A DNA stretch of 64,000 nt from Isoetes taiwanensis (Eukaryota; Streptophyta; Lycopodiopsida; Isoetales; Isoetaceae): NCBI GenBank assembly GCA_021234155.1, contig JAJEKV010000817.1, positions 21,352-85,351 on the forward strand, in the 5' to 3' direction. The position numbers and the translations under genes are program-made. The notes beneath the pieces were generated by a model. It was not told where the DNA came from. It was given only the letters and a program-made list of their open reading frames with translations, and searched no databases. Of the stretch, positions 46,661 through 59,460 are shown piece by piece (position 1 is the first letter of the stretch; the number at the start of each line of letters is the position of its first letter).

Positions 46661-47990
46661 CTTTGCTCATTCTAAGAAGCACGGGACAAGTAAAGGTATA
46701 ATAGAACATGTCTAAACCTGCAATATATAATACAAGTAGTGAATGAATTGAAATTACTTGAGCAGAACAAGTAAAGCAATGCAAATAGGAAAGAAATGAT
46801 ATGAAACAGAATAATAAGGAACACTTACCAGTTCGAATGATTTGATATACCAGAAGTAAAAGCGCTCAAGAATAGGAACAACTGCAAAAAATGAGATTGA
46901 AGAACCCTAACTGTTGTGTTTTTGGATAAGACTAGTACCTATAAATGCATGACTAAAAATTCATTACGTACATGAGCCATATCGCTAAATCAATGGATAG
47001 GATGTTGCAAGTGAGCAATCCGATGGAAATCTCAACTAACTTCATTCTTCTGCATATGCATGCATGCTTGCTAAGAAACAACATGTTAAGCAAGAAAAAC
47101 CATGGTCAAATAGCTTCCAGCTTAGAGATCTGCCAAATCAAGGGCTCCAGATTACCGTAAACCTGTAAATGCACTAGTAAGTGGAGGGAATATAGATTGA
47201 GATGGTGGAGGGAAGCACGCAAAACAAAAGTTTGAAATGGAAAAATAACTCCCTGAAGGCTAGGCTATGTGCTATCAAAGATCCGCTAAGTACCAATACG
47301 ATACGTCCACAAAAAAAGAAGGTGGGGATCTCTCATAAATGGATGGCATTAATCGCTCCAACAAATGGCTCCTCTCGCTCCGTCCAAGATTTTAAGGCTT
47401 CTCCACGAAAGGGCTTAGGGTTCGCCATGTAGAGAGGCTCCGTTGTCCATTCATGGCTGATGATGTGGCCATTTAGTACCATGTTGCACACCATGAGATG
47501 ATACATTTGGGGGGCGCCTAATTATTAATGGGCAGCCTCCCTTACTGTCATCTCTAATACCAATTCATCGTCTATTTTCTCACATGAATGTCATCTATTT
47601 TGGTAATATCAATGTTATTTCTTGATCTATTATTGCTTGAGATTGTTAATGGCATTACTTATGTCATTTACTAGGTCATATATGTGTAATTAGATCAACA
47701 ATAATTTCATGTATATTTTTGTCACATCATTGAAATATCATTGATTCCTCTTGTCAACGTGACGTCACCATTTATGTCATATGTAAGGTCATATATAATG
47801 CCATCTAAAATGACCAACCTAAACAACCATTCAATTGATTCCAATATAAGCAATGGACCGTAGATAGATAGCCATCCTCGCTTATGGGGTATTCTTGTAC
47901 AAATTTTTATATATGTGATATGCAAAAAGTGCTAAATACTATAAGATTTGAGTTAATATATTATATGGTGTCAATTTACACGGTGTAATA
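46661..47990. other. No gene supported
   Basis: AT-rich. Only short open frames are present on either strand, without motifs or family blocks. Confidence 0.35.
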
Positions 47991-47994
47991 TAAT

Positions 47995-48166
47995 TTAAGG
48001 GCTCTCGCCGCCTCTACGGACCCTCGCGGTGAATATGCACCCAAACCAAAGGGGGTCCAAGGGGATTTTAATTTTAACATGTAGGATATAATGGTTTTGT
48101 TAATTATTGCCAATGGTGGATGTTATATACATATAAAATTTTTGCCCTTCGGCCCTAAGAAAAGAG
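47995..48166. mobile_element. Single arm of the fold-back family, copy 2
   Basis: The stretch reads TTAAGGGCTCTCGCCGCC, GAATATGCACCCAAACCAAA, GGGGATTTTAATTTTAACAT and ends TTTTTGCCCTTCGGCCCTAA. It matches the reverse complement of the left arm of the 26.1-kb element with many substitutions, including the outer GGGCCGAAGGGC end. Only one arm is present. Confidence 0.75.
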
Positions 48167-51100
48167 AACGAAGTTAAATTTTGAGGAGCAAAGAAATTCC
48201 AAATATATATATCTCCGTGTGTGCAAAATAACCTTGTTCCAAGTACAATATTGCATGTAATAAAAACATGAATAGAAATAAATACATTATATTGCATGTT
48301 TCTATACATGCCATACATGTCCACACCACTATGTACATGCATCTGCTTGAGCGCTTTTGCCACAGCCTCACTTCTATTACAAAGTGTGCCTTGCAGCTTG
48401 CCTTGCCTCAGATACCAAGGGTCGGATGAATATTTCTTGCATTGCATAGCAAAGGCCACTCAAATATATGCAAATATGTCAAGTATAAAATGGCTTAACT
48501 TGAACAGATTGTGTGTGAATCCTTAAGTCTTTAATATGCAACAAGCTTTTCTTGCCAAAGCATTATATTGCGTAAAAGAGTGCATATGAAATTGAGATGA
48601 ACACATAATGTGTATACAACCCGCTAGCTTTCAATGGCTTCAAATGTTGTAAGATTAACAACATTATGGTCTCCTCCCCGAGGATTTAGGACGAATTTGT
48701 AACCATAATTGAGGCAATGCTTGAGAACAAGCATGGCATTTCCAAATATAAAATCGAAGTATACAATGTGGTGTCCAGAAGAAACCATTGATAGCATAAA
48801 ACCCTTAGAATATCTAGCAACTGCGGATATGGCAATGCTTGAGAAGTAGCATGGGCAACTGTGATCCCGTGATGGCCATGTTGCTCCATATCGCTCCCGC
48901 TTTGCCTTCTCAACTACTCCTTTAGACACCTATAACAAAATATCAAGAAAAAGGATGCATGAGATGGATGACCTCTAACAGAAGTCGCATTTTCTTACAT
49001 ATTCTAATGTAGATGTTTCGTGATATTTTATCATTGCCTATATGGATACATCGATTCCGCATCTCGCCGCTTCTCAAAGATATAGTTTGCACCTCCAAAG
49101 ATAAAAACCCCATCCACAACTCATCGACCAAATAAGATGGGCCAAAGATAACTACTTAATTCATAAAGAGAATTTATTCTTCTTCATCTCAGAATCAAGA
49201 GCATCACCGCCACAAATCAACAAAGAAGCAAATATCTTTTCAACACACAATATTTTGATGGATAATAGAATAGAATGGAAAAGCCTCGATCATGTTCGTG
49301 GGCTTACATGCCAAGAAACTACCGAATCCTCAAGAACCGGACAAATCTCCAAATCAGAGGGAAAAATTGTAGACCCGATTAGCTCAAGGGCACAAAATTG
49401 TGCTTACCTCACACCCTGTGTTTTGAAAGCGCCAGAGACCCCGGTCGTAATGCAAAGAAGGCCCAAACGAGACCTCCTCAGATCATAACTCAACGGCCTT
49501 TGGGCATCCCCAGCAAAGTGGCATCTCGGTTTGGCGTAAACATAAACCTTGCCGTGGTTTTGCTTCCATTTCAAACAAAAAACCCTAACTACATAGGGGC
49601 CTCGATGGTCGCATGCCCAATTCCAAACCTTTTTAAGAAAACTTAAGTGCTAAAAACATTACAAATTTAATCGTGACCGTACGATGCTGCTTCTCATAAA
49701 AAATGAATGGTCAAGATAAGCGGCACTCTAGAAATACTGTTCAGTACACCAAGATGAATACGGCAATGAAATCATAGAAAAACCTTTGTAAATATCGCAT
49801 AAAACACAAAATGACCCCTCATTATTATGCTAGATATTCATAAATCTATAAAATAGCTTAATGAACATGAAAACTTCTAAAAAGATAACCAAGATATCAA
49901 TTTGAAATTATAATCATTCATGCTTGAAATTTTTGAAAGTGTAATCATAATATTGGTATTCTTAATACTAAACCTGGGTAGAGCTATTCTAGTGTGATTG
50001 ATATGATGTATATTGATGATGATGATGATACCACCCTTCGTGGAGCCTTATTATGTATTTGTTGTAATTACATTATGTGCTCATATTGTATGCACTTCCA
50101 TAGTATAAGCCGGACCAGAGAAGGAATGTGTAATGGCACCTTTGTGTTCTTCATTTAGACATTTAATCATCACAAATGGTCTGAGTTAGATGGGTTTTTG
50201 GCAATGGCATGTTGCGAAGGAGTAAGGGGAATCTCCCACATTTATATGATTGGGGCATCATACACTTGTAGAGAATATCAAAGCTTTGATCTTGATAGAC
50301 TGGATCAAATACTGGCCAAAATCCTTGTTAGATCTAACTAATCTGCCTAGTTATGAATTTAGGCATAAATTGTTAAGATTGAACCTCGAGTCGGAAAAAA
50401 TAAAATTTCCTCAAGGTTAGATCCTTAGGTAGTAAGTTAGTTTTTTTGAATATGATAAAGTAACTAAAACCTAAAATCTGACCCCAAAAGATGCATCTCG
50501 CAAGTCATCTCCATTTAAGGTTCCGAAGTTTAGTAAAATGAAAAAAGTAATGGAAGTATGTATTTAAAAGTACTTAATTAGCTAACTTATGTCAAGATAT
50601 TATCAAAATATTAGGAAATATTAATTACAAGCACAACTCTGGACTTGCACCCAAAGCCAATTTCTCTAGAAGATTTTGCACTTAAATGCAACTCGAGAAT
50701 TGTTTGAAATAATTTCCACATTTAGAATGCGATCCAGTTGTTAGTCAATATCAAATTTTTAGGGACTTGGCTAAAACGCTAAACCTAGAAGCTGCTTTTA
50801 TCTGGCATCTTACATTTTTGGAGGCCCAGATCTGATTAACTACAACCCTTCATATTTGTTCTTTGATCTACTGTGATGTTTTAAGTCCAAAGGTTTTTGA
50901 GCAATGGTAGTGCAATGACAACCTAGTTCATTTTCGTGCCAACTATGTTGGCCAGAGAAGAAAATATTGAAGAATCAGTAGAATGTGATGCAACAGAGGT
51001 CAATCTAGAATGGGCATAATACAAGGGAATGGGCAAAACTTGAGTAAGCTTTTGTGTTGAATGGGGTATTTAGCATTGTATCCGGTTGCAGCCATCTCAT

Positions 51101-53430
51101 TATGAATGTGTTGTGCCATCTCATTATGAATGGAAACTAGGAGCTCAAAGACATGCTCCTTTGATTGCCATGAGAATTGTGTTGTCCAATCGGGTTATTG
51201 AAGGGGCTTATGGTGTTGATATACGGCAAGGCCAGAGGCCTAAGTAGCTATGACGCTGCGGACGCCCTCGAACATATAAGGCCCGGACGATACATACGGG
51301 ATCTCCTCCCATGGCAAACCAACTCGCCATGAGCGTGGCCCCTCCGCCTAACTCCGACCATCCATAGAAAGATGCCCGGTGAAGGACACGGAGGTGTCAT
51401 TCGCCCACGCTTCAATGGGACTCCTATGTCGCTGAAGCTGCATACAAAGTTAGCATACAAAGATAATCATATCACAAATAACCACCACGAGGGTGGCACA
51501 TCCATCAACCGACAATAACAAGAGAAGATGCTTAATACTAGAGAAAACTCCCCAAACCCAAGGTTCTATCCCCGCCTCGACTGATGAGGATCAATCGACG
51601 GCCAGGGTCTCAAGAGATCGGGAGACCGAATCTTGGCAAGGTGTTGGTCGGCATAGAACATCGGCTCGGGTTGTCCACTCCATCCCCTCCTCCCCGGCAC
51701 ACTTTGCGATGAGCTGAATCAAACTATGGCGCCATTGTAGCCTTCCTGAGACGCAATCCCAAGGCATCACCCCTTCGACTACTCCGGTTACATCTCCTCG
51801 GGTCCCGATGAGTGTCCCTTTCCACAGTCGCAGTGATTCCATGGGTGAGCTAGAGAATACGTGCCGCTTCAACGACCCCCGCATCCGTTCCCGACCTACT
51901 CCCCTAATTCTATCCTCAAAGTACTGTGGTGATCACAATAACTGCATTCTGTGGAGTATCGCACTCCATACCCGCCCTGGTTCATCGCCGCCTATCGTGC
52001 CTAGCTCAATTAAAGAGTCCCCCGTAGCCTTTTATGCTCAGCGCAGACCCCACCCCCACACTTCATCACTACGCCCCTTTTTCTCGGGTGCTTCAATCAT
52101 GCCATAGATTCCACAAATGGGATCTTGTGCACAGGCCGCACTTAGCGGTTATTATGGGAGATACTAGGAGCATACTAATGAACATAGGTCACAGAGGTCT
52201 TCTACCCCCCTTAATCCCTGCTTTCTGGAAGAACTAACAGAGATTCTACCAAAGATACATCCATCCATCCATCACAGAGCATAATCAATAGTTGAGTACA
52301 GTTCTAACTATCAAACAAGGGTTAACCCTAATCAAAGACAAGCAGAGAAGACTGACAGAGGCGCTCGCCCTAGAAATGTCAAGCTAATTTATCCACTAAC
52401 CCGAATTCCTCACTGATCCATTGTCATGTGGCATCTCCATCTTCAAGCAACTGGCTTCAACAGCCTCCTCTCCTTGGGATTCCATTTAGCCAAAATGGGA
52501 TAAGGATCCAATTTGATGCCCCAAGTTAAGATTCTCCTCCCATGGGCCAATCGAATTTGGCCGTGTGTTCTTCCTAATTAATCAATTATCCTAACTTAAT
52601 TAGTTTAATTGAGTTAATTAGATAATGATTCCTTAATTATAGGTAATTAACCTTTAATTAACTCCTTTATTAATTTAGCATAGCTAAATTAATCCCTTTT
52701 AGGTCAACCCCTAGGTTAAAAAATACCCAATGGTGGATTATACCGCTGATGTGTCAAGATATTTATAATGCATATATCATATAAATACGCGGAACGCCAC
52801 ATTCTCCCCTTAGAAATAATGTCCTCAAAGATTGGGGTTAGTTAAAACAAATGACGACCTCTTAAGAACATGAAATATAACAAGTTATGTATAAGAAAAG
52901 AAAAGTGGTTCCTTATTCCTCAAGGTAATAGAGGAAGAGTTTAAAACATATAAATGTTTAAGCACCAAGGTGCTTTTACATGATCATGACAAAAGAAGTC
53001 TCAAGGACCAAGTCCAATAGCAAACATCGCGACTAAGAAGATTCCGCCATGAAAACAACATGAAAACTTGAAAACTTGGGCCATCAAGAACCCTCTATAC
53101 ATGGGCGTGTCACGCATCGCCAATCGGCTTGCACATGTCAATACATCAAGATATATACATATTAATTAAGTAAGTTGTGGTTGAAGGGACCACCCCTATA
53201 AGAAAAAAAAAAAAGAAAACCCTATCTACAAGGGAAACCTATCATGCCTATGGTTCGCAATTCATTGGCAAGATAAGGAATGGCCAAGTCCCCGTTATAG
53301 CCGAGATGAACGCGCCTATCGCCTACATGTTTTCCAAGCAATCCGCTGGGTCATGCCTACACCGACAATACACCACGCCCTAGAGAACACCTAAAGTGAT
53401 CTCATCATCGGTAACTATTTTTATTTATTT
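48167..53430. other. No gene identified; unassigned sequence with a GC-rich island
   Basis: Open frames at 48624-48929 (minus; WPSRDHSCPCYFSSIAISAV) and 49255-49646 (plus) show no family I recognise. A GC-rich block at about 51230-52230 differs sharply from its AT-rich surroundings and may be an LTR or another piece of a Gypsy element. A 20-bp phrase (GCCATCTCATTATGAATG) is duplicated at 51091-51134. An AT-rich run (52565-52690) rich in TTAATTAA-like words follows. Confidence 0.35.
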
Positions 53431-54253
53431 ATGCATCTACCCCCATGCCTACCGCATGATCCGCGTTAATGAAGCCTTCAAAGCTTACCACGGGTAAGCG
53501 GGTTGATGACATCGTTGATGGTGCGGCCTTGAGATTCCCAAGATAAAGTCCCGGATAGTGCTTGTCAAGCTCTATCTTCATTACCCACTTAGCATCCTCA
53601 CCGGCAAGTGCTTCCACTTGACCAAATATTGCAAAGATTTGAGTCCTTCCGGTCCGCTTATAGGCTCGATCAAGAAGAGCTTCAGCACTATCTCTAGATG
53701 CTCTTTCTCGCCATTTCAAGGAGGGTGGGTGTATCCAAGATCTCTTTCCGATCCGGGTGTGTTGCTTGAGAAGACTCACATGAAAGACCTTGTGGATCTT
53801 CAAGTGGGGTGGTAAATCCAACCGATATGCCTGCTCTCCAACACGTTCAATGATCTTGAACGGCCCAGCCCATCTGGGTGCCAGTTTCTTGCAATTACCA
53901 ATCTTAAGATTGGCTTGCTTAACCTTAATCTTGAGCCAAACTGAATCGCCCACCTGGAAAACTCGTTGGGTCCTATGCTTATCAGCTACACTCTTCTGAC
54001 GACTACGCGCAGCCAATAAATACCCGCGAACTTCCTCAACCAACACTTGCATTTCCAAGAGGAGTTGTTGAGAAACCTCCACCTTATAAACAGGATTATG
54101 CCATGTGTCTGGAGTAAGGCATTGATAACCATAATTTATCATGAAGGGAGACATTCTAGAAGACTCCTGTTTCATGCTGTTATAGACAAACTCTACTAAA
54201 TAGATATAGTCAGCCCACTGAGATTGCTTATAGCACACATAACTTCGCAACAT
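53429..54253 (-). pseudogene. Gypsy 1 integrase C-terminal part with chromodomain-like tail
   Basis: A 274-codon open frame on the minus strand contains WADYIYLVEFVYNSMKQESS, MSPFMINYGYQ, the GPF/Y module (VGDSVWLKIK, KLAPRWAGPFKIIERVGEQA YRL in sequence) and FHVSLLKQH, then AEALLDRAYKRTGRTQIFAI and GEDAKWVMKIELDKHYPGLY. The last two segments match the chromodomain tail of plant chromoviruses, which steers insertion to heterochromatin. Aromatic cage positions look altered. It is the longest open frame of this element, but it is separated from the upstream integrase core by frameshifts near 54250-54590. Confidence 0.85.
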
Positions 54254-54599
54254 ATCCTCTATAATGCGGTTGGTGCGCTCTGTCTATCCATCCGTCTGAG
54301 GATGATATGTTGTACTCATAGCAAGCTTGGTCTGGATGGTGGCAAAGAAATCTTCCGCACGCACTTACAAACTTGAATCCCTCGGCGGATACTATCACCG
54401 TGGCATCCCCGGTAATCTGAAGGTTTCTTTGCAAAACAGCCAGCTGCGGTCCAAGGTTGTGTCCGTGGTACCATTACATGGCAAGAAATGAGCCATCTTT
54501 GACAACTTGTCTCCACCACTACCATTAAGGCCATATCCATCGGAGGGTACGCTGAAGGCCCACGATGAAATCCATGGTTATCACCTCCCATTTGGCGTT

Positions 54600-54725
54600 G
54601 GGCACATCCAAAGGTTGCAATTCTCCTCGAATCCTTAATTGCTCAGCCTTGGTTTGCTGACACACTTGGCATTGCTTAATGTATCTCGCAATGTCCTTCT
54701 TCATATGCCAATAGTAACCGGAGTT
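54600..54725 (-). pseudogene. Gypsy 1 integrase zinc-finger region
   Basis: The minus strand reads YYWHMKKDIARYIKQCQVCQ, then QTKAEQLRIRGELQPLDVP and further (in a broken frame) a WEVITMDFIVGLQ-like stretch. This is the H2C2 finger and the linker to the catalytic core of Ty3/Gypsy integrase. The core itself (54590-54260) is fragmentary. Confidence 0.85.
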
Positions 54726-55091
54726 TAATCTTAAAGTAGGTCTTCATAAAACCCGCATGTCCAGCTATAGGGCTGTGTGTGTATCATGAAGAATAAGCCC
54801 ACGGACCTCAAGTCTCGGCACACACAACTTATCTTTGTAATAAAGCAGCATTGCCCTCCTTCTTATAAGAGCGGGAAGCCTCACGCCCTTATCCGTCCGC
54901 GGCCTCCTTGGCCAAACTGTTCCACACCTCACGGAATTCCAGATCCGTGGCTAAGGTCTGCTCTATCTGCTTTCCGAACTCACTGGTGAGCGTGGAAATC
55001 GCATTACAATGGGTTCGGGTTACCAAGGGATGGTGGATAAAGCATCCAAGAACCACATTGTGCTTTTACCCGCTTATACATAATCTCAAAA

Positions 55092-55757
55092 TCATACTTT
55101 CAAGAAACTCCATCCATCTTCTCCGACGGAGATTGAGATTTGGTCGGGTAGAAAGATAACGAGACTCGGGTGATCCGTATCTAGCTGGAATCTCCTACCA
55201 AGAAGGTAGTGTCTCCAGATCCGTAAAGCGCGGACAACTGCTAATAATTCCTGATCGTGGGTAGGGTATCGCTGTTCGGTCTCATTCATCTTCTTAGAAT
55301 CATAGGCACAACCCTCCCTTCCTCGCATAGGGACTCCCCCTAAAGCAATTTTACCGGCATCGGGTTGCTACTAGTTTATCCCGCCTGGTCTGGCAATGTG
55401 AGGATCGGTGCCGACGCCAAAGCATCCTTAAGTTTTTGAAAACTTACTCCGACCTTTGCCTTCCAAAGTTGTTCTAACCCAATCCTTGACTTTTCATGCT
55501 TTGTAAGGTCGGTGAGAGGCTGCAATTTTGGCAAAATCCTTGACAAACTTCCTTCCGTAATATCCCCGCCAATCCCAAGAAACTCCCGACCTCTCAAACA
55601 TTACCCGGGATGGGCCAATCCTTGATCGCTTTCTATGCCGGATCTCAGAAGTAATTCGCCGGGCTGAAATCACATGCCCTGTGATACTCCACCTTTGGTG
55701 TGGCAAACTTGCACTTAGAGAACTTTGCAAAGAGCTAGTGACGCCTTAGCTTCGTGA
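55092..55757 (-). pseudogene. Gypsy 1 RT C-terminal part and RNase H
   Basis: On the minus strand, LFAKFSKCKFATPKVEYH (about 55735-55680) is the RT thumb entrance. FQKLKDALASAPILTLPDQA (about 55440-55380) is the linker. CAYDSKKMNETEQRYPTHDQ ELLAVVRALRIWRHYLLGRR with QLDTDHPSL gives RNase H motifs (55310-55160). Stops and shifts are frequent, for example at 55700, 55600 and 55370. Confidence 0.85.
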
Positions 55758-56298
55758 TTAGAGGAAATTTGAGATCTCATTTTATCCCTATAAGAATCCT
55801 CCAATGAAATGGCTACCCCGAATTAATGCAAAGACCAACAACTTTATTGCTGTTGTTTTTCCCCTATAACTTTTGATCCGCTTGTCAAAAATGTTATGGT
55901 GTTTGTTGCATTAGATGCGGAATGAAAATATCTTTCCAATGATATATGGTTATGATGTATTTCAATATGGTCATACGCATTAACCTTAAAAAATATGATT
56001 TTTTGCTTATCTCTTATATATTTATATCGTAAAAGTTGTATGAATGGGTTATCACTAGATAGATCTTGTGAAGACGAATCCATTGCTACAAAAAAGTTTT
56101 TGAATTGGAGTTCGATCAAAAAGTTATAATGAAAAAATAATACTATTGTAGTTAGTTGTACCGCATTAATTACAGGCTGCCACATAATACTGGAATGAGA
56201 TATACTGGAGCTCTTCTCTTATTGGACAGTTTAAAAAACTGACATGGCATTTTAAGCATCCCTTAATGGGACAAAATGTGATCTCATTTTTCCTCTAA
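55758..56298. mobile_element. 541-bp inverted-repeat element (MITE) inside Gypsy 1 RT
   Basis: The two ends are inverted repeats of about 32 bp with a few mismatches: TTAGAGGAAATTTGAGATCT on the left and, read in reverse, TTAGAGGAAAAATGAGATCA on the right. It separates two adjacent pieces of the same RT domain ([11 protein letters not shown] on one side, LFAKFSKCKF on the other). The AT-rich interior has no transposase. No clear target duplication could be read, so its superfamily is open. Confidence 0.75.
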
Positions 56299-56299
56299 T

Positions 56300-56800
56300 G
56301 TAAGGCCATCCGAAGGTGCTTCTCATGCTCCTCAAGGGTCTTACTATAGATGAGAATGTCGTCAAAGAAAATGACAACAAAATCATCCAAGTATTCTCGG
56401 AAGACATCATTCATCAACCGCATAAAAGTTATGGGCCATTAGTTAAACCAAAAGGCATAATCAGAATTCATAATGCCCGTGATCTAGTACTAAAAGTAGA
56501 TTTATGGATGTCCTCCCTTTTATTCAGACCGGTGATACCCGTGAGCGTAAGTCAATTTTTGAGAAGTATTTGGCCCCTTGCAATTGGTCCATAAGATCAT
56601 TCGCTTCTAGGTAAAGCATAGCCATTCTTGATCGTGATGCTTGTTGTAATCGCCGATAGTCAATGCACATCCTCATGGAGCCATCCTTCTTCTTAACAAA
56701 GAGAATAGGAGCACCAAAAGGTGAAACACTAGGTCGGGGACGCTGATACTGGCTCTTTGGTATGTCGTCCTCGAGGCTTAATGCCTTAGCCTCGCCTCCG
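56300..56800 (-). pseudogene. Gypsy 1 reverse transcriptase core
   Basis: The minus strand shows [20 protein letters not shown] and MCIDYRRLQ (about 56740-56650), KIDLRS-like sequence (about 56540), and [20 protein letters not shown] (about 56370-56310), where FFDD stands for the usual YxDD catalytic box. The fragment ends where the 541-bp element begins. Upstream it joins gag sequence almost directly. Confidence 0.88.
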
Positions 56801-56849
56801 CAAATGATTTCGGTCTATGGTTTTAACCATTCTTTTAATTGATGGTGCC

Positions 56850-58009
56850 AACCCTTCAATATATCCTTCCACTATCCTTTCTCATTCATACCCACACATA
56901 TAGCCTCAAGCCGCATGAACTCGCTAGTATAGGCTCGAACTGACATACCCTTCTGCTCCAACCTCAGAAAGTCTCAGACTGTTGGCACTTGTGCGCACGA
57001 GGCACATAATGCGACTTAAAAACCTTTGCAAACTTCCTAAACTTGCATCTGCTCCTGTCTAGATGTTTAGCTCTAGCATAACCTTTCCACCAAATCCTAG
57101 CCGCACTCGTGGAGGTTGGTGGTGGCAACCTTCCCTCAGATCCTTTCGGCATACCATATGATTTTCCAAATTCTTTCATCTCGCCTAACCAAGATTCAGC
57201 ATTAAGACCTCCCCCCGATTTCCTATCAAACCGGGCTAACTTCCTATTCTTCCATATGCTTGTAATGGTCGTGGTCCACGGCCTTATGTATTCTTTATCC
57301 TTCTTGGCATGGCGACACCGAGGAGACGGATGACCAAGATTCAGAGGTGTTGGTCTGTGAAGGCGTGGCACTCTCGCTAGAAGAGCTTCTTCGTCGCTTA
57401 GCATGGTGTCTCTTTTGTACAGGCACGGGTGCTGGTGCCGGTGCGGGTAGCTGCTCTGTTGGTGAACTCATCGGTAATGGCGGTAACTCCGGTTCATTTT
57501 CAGGTGCGAACTGCGGAGGGTTTATCTAAGCAAGAGCACACGTAGACAAAAAATCGTGGAGATCAGGCCTAAGGCTGCGTGAAGGGGTACAGAATGGAGT
57601 AACGAATACTCTCCCGCACCGCCCTAACGACTTTGTAGCGAGCCCATGCCTGAATGATGTCGTACTGATAATCCAAGGTAGGACTAATAATCAGCAAGTT
57701 GAAGAGGTCCCGAAGTGCATAGAAGATCTGCCAGAGATGATCATTTGCGTCTGCAAAGGCTTTTCGTTTCGTCATATCCCAATAGTTCCACGTACGACGG
57801 AGGGTCTGCTGCAGATGCTCGAAGGCACGCTCACGAAGAATATTAACAACTTCAAGGCCCTTAATGGGGTCATAAGGCTCGCCTTCATCTTCTGGTTCCT
57901 CTTCCTCATAACTATCATCATCCTCTCCATACTCTTGTGCATAACCCCGCCCAAGCGTAGTTGATCCTCCCTCAAGTTCTTCGTGTATTTCGCCTTTGTT
58001 CTCTTCCAC
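56850..58009 (-). pseudogene. Gypsy 1 gag
   Basis: The N-terminal frame (58009-57569) is acidic (EYGEDDDSYEEEEPEDEGEP) then helical (ALRDLFNLLIISPTLDYQYD). A Pro/Ala-rich linker (about 57530-57420) leads to the gag core, recognised by RKLARFDRKSGGGLNAESWL, ARIWWKGYARA and FKSHYVPRAHK, then MSVRAYTSEFMRLEAI (about 56940). No zinc knuckle is seen before RT sequence starts, so the gag C-terminus and protease seem deleted. Confidence 0.7.
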
Positions 58010-58157
58010 TTCATCGTCTCAGAAGACAACAAGGATGAATGTACAATAACCTAATGATTCCTTAGACTTCAACTTTAAAAGAAAGAGACAAATATTGTGG
58101 GACAAAAAAAACAATCTAATTGTATTCAACAATACAATAAAACATAAGAAAATCATA

Positions 58158-58208
58158 CATACAAGAAATTTATCGCGGCGGCCAAGGCCGCCGCGAACAT
58201 TTCTCTTT
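58158..58208. repeat. 51-bp dispersed hairpin repeat, copy 2
   Basis: Identical to 21119-21169 with unrelated flanks on both sides. The centre is a perfect 10-bp GC stem with an AA loop. Confidence 0.85.
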
Positions 58209-58209
58209 T

Positions 58210-58816
58210 TCAAATTCATTATGGGGAATTTGTGTTAAGTCCTAAATGGAGTGAAAGAGGGCCGGAGTCAAAGATACCTCCCAAGTTCCTTTTGAGTTCC
58301 CGTGTTGGTGGAAGAAGCTTATTGATCATGTAACATATGTCCTCCTCAGATTGTTTATTTCCTCGTGATCGCTTTTTTATTTCCGCAACAATAGTTGTGC
58401 CTAATTTCAATGTTTAAGTATTAAATGGAATATTCTACACACAAGAAACTTTGTGTATAGAATATGCAAGAATGGAATTGATGGAAATCCATCTCAAACA
58501 TCACCTCAAATGTAACATTGCATTGATACTCCTTTTAATTCTTTACCATCTATATGAGTGGGGAGGGGTAGTCCACAACCGCAAGTGCATTGCCCCAACT
58601 CTCGCAACTTATTAACTAGTCCATATTTGAGACCCATTTTGTTTGTGAAACTCCTTGCTCTTGCCCGTTATCAAAGGTACCTCATCCTCTCTCTCTTTTG
58701 ACCTATTCATTTGCTACCATTTTATTGCACAACCCCTATCTCTTTTGATTTACTACATGTAGTGCATATGCATGTGCAACCTAGAAATCGGGTGAACTTA
58801 AAAAAACCACATTAAG
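58210..58816. other. No gene supported
   Basis: AT-rich interval between the two Gypsy elements. A small minus-strand frame at 58219-58410 has no motif. It could hold the 5' LTR of Gypsy 1, but no matching 3' copy was found. Confidence 0.35.
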
Positions 58817-59460
58817 AAATGTTAGTCCTGTGCCTCCTGGTACAGGACTATTCATGCATACGACGGACCAGGTCAAGCTCAAGGATCCGCAGTCAACCAC
58901 GGGTCAGCCATCCAAGGCCCCGCAGAAGACCAAGCAGCAGCCTATCAAGAGGTGCCGCTCAGACAAGTGATGGGCCGTCACCGCCGCGGGCCGGCCCCGC
59001 GTGATTCTAGGCACTTCAAGAGGCACCGCCAACATTCCTCAAGAATCAGGCCTCCTTCCGTGAGTCGCACCTAGATCAGTCGAGTGTTCATATTGGGCCA
59101 AAGGCCATTGTACTATATATATGAGTAGAGCTAGCATATGAGGGCTAGATGAGTTTTGAGTCTTGTCTCTTCGGGCCTTTCTCTCAAGTAGAGCCCATGT
59201 ATGTTCATCATTGATATCAAAGAAGCATATCATTTTCCTCTCATTGTTCTTTTTCTGCTCCGCTTTCTTGTTGTTTTTCTTGCAAATCCCAAGGTGACAT
59301 AGTCCCCTGATTCTCCTCAAGTAGATCCAAAGGTCCTCACAGAGGGTCGCCTTCAGAGTTCCCTCAACCCAAACCCCAAACACCGCCACCGGCCGCCGGT
59401 CTGATTCGCTTTTCCCTTCTTCTGCCGCCATGTTCGTCTCAAACTTCACGCCGTAAGAAC
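58817..59460 (+). promoter_or_regulatory. Putative 5' LTR of Gypsy 2 (boundaries approximate)
   Basis: It starts TGTTAGTCCTGTGCC, has a TATA-like box (ACTATATATATGAG, about 59111-59124) and then a CT-rich transcribed leader. This U3-R-like layout sits just ahead of the Gypsy 2 gag. The second LTR lies outside the window, so start and end cannot be confirmed by a direct repeat, and no primer site was recognised. Confidence 0.5.

Larger units (their letters stand above)
53435..58009 (-). mobile_element. Gypsy 1: decayed chromodomain-type Ty3/Gypsy element, minus strand
   Basis: The order read on the minus strand is gag (58009-56850), reverse transcriptase (56790-56300, resuming 55757-55376), RNase H (55328-55092), integrase zinc finger (about 54720-54600) and integrase C-terminus with a chromodomain-like end (54253-53429). 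Integrase lies 3' of RT, which defines Gypsy. A 541-bp inverted-repeat element interrupts RT. The gag-to-RT junction lacks protease and the start of RT. LTRs and primer site were not found with confidence. A possible 3' LTR could begin at about 53434 after a purine run (GGGGGTAGA). Confidence 0.85.

Noticed and set aside
49980-50035. GAT microsatellite
   Set aside because: Only about five units; too short to be notable.
51230-52230. 3' LTR of Gypsy 1
   Set aside because: GC-rich and close to the element, but about 1.2 kb past the coding end and without a matching second copy in the window.
53558-53999. Plus-strand open frames opposite the Gypsy 1 integrase
   Set aside because: They are mirror frames of the minus-strand integrase and show no motif of their own.
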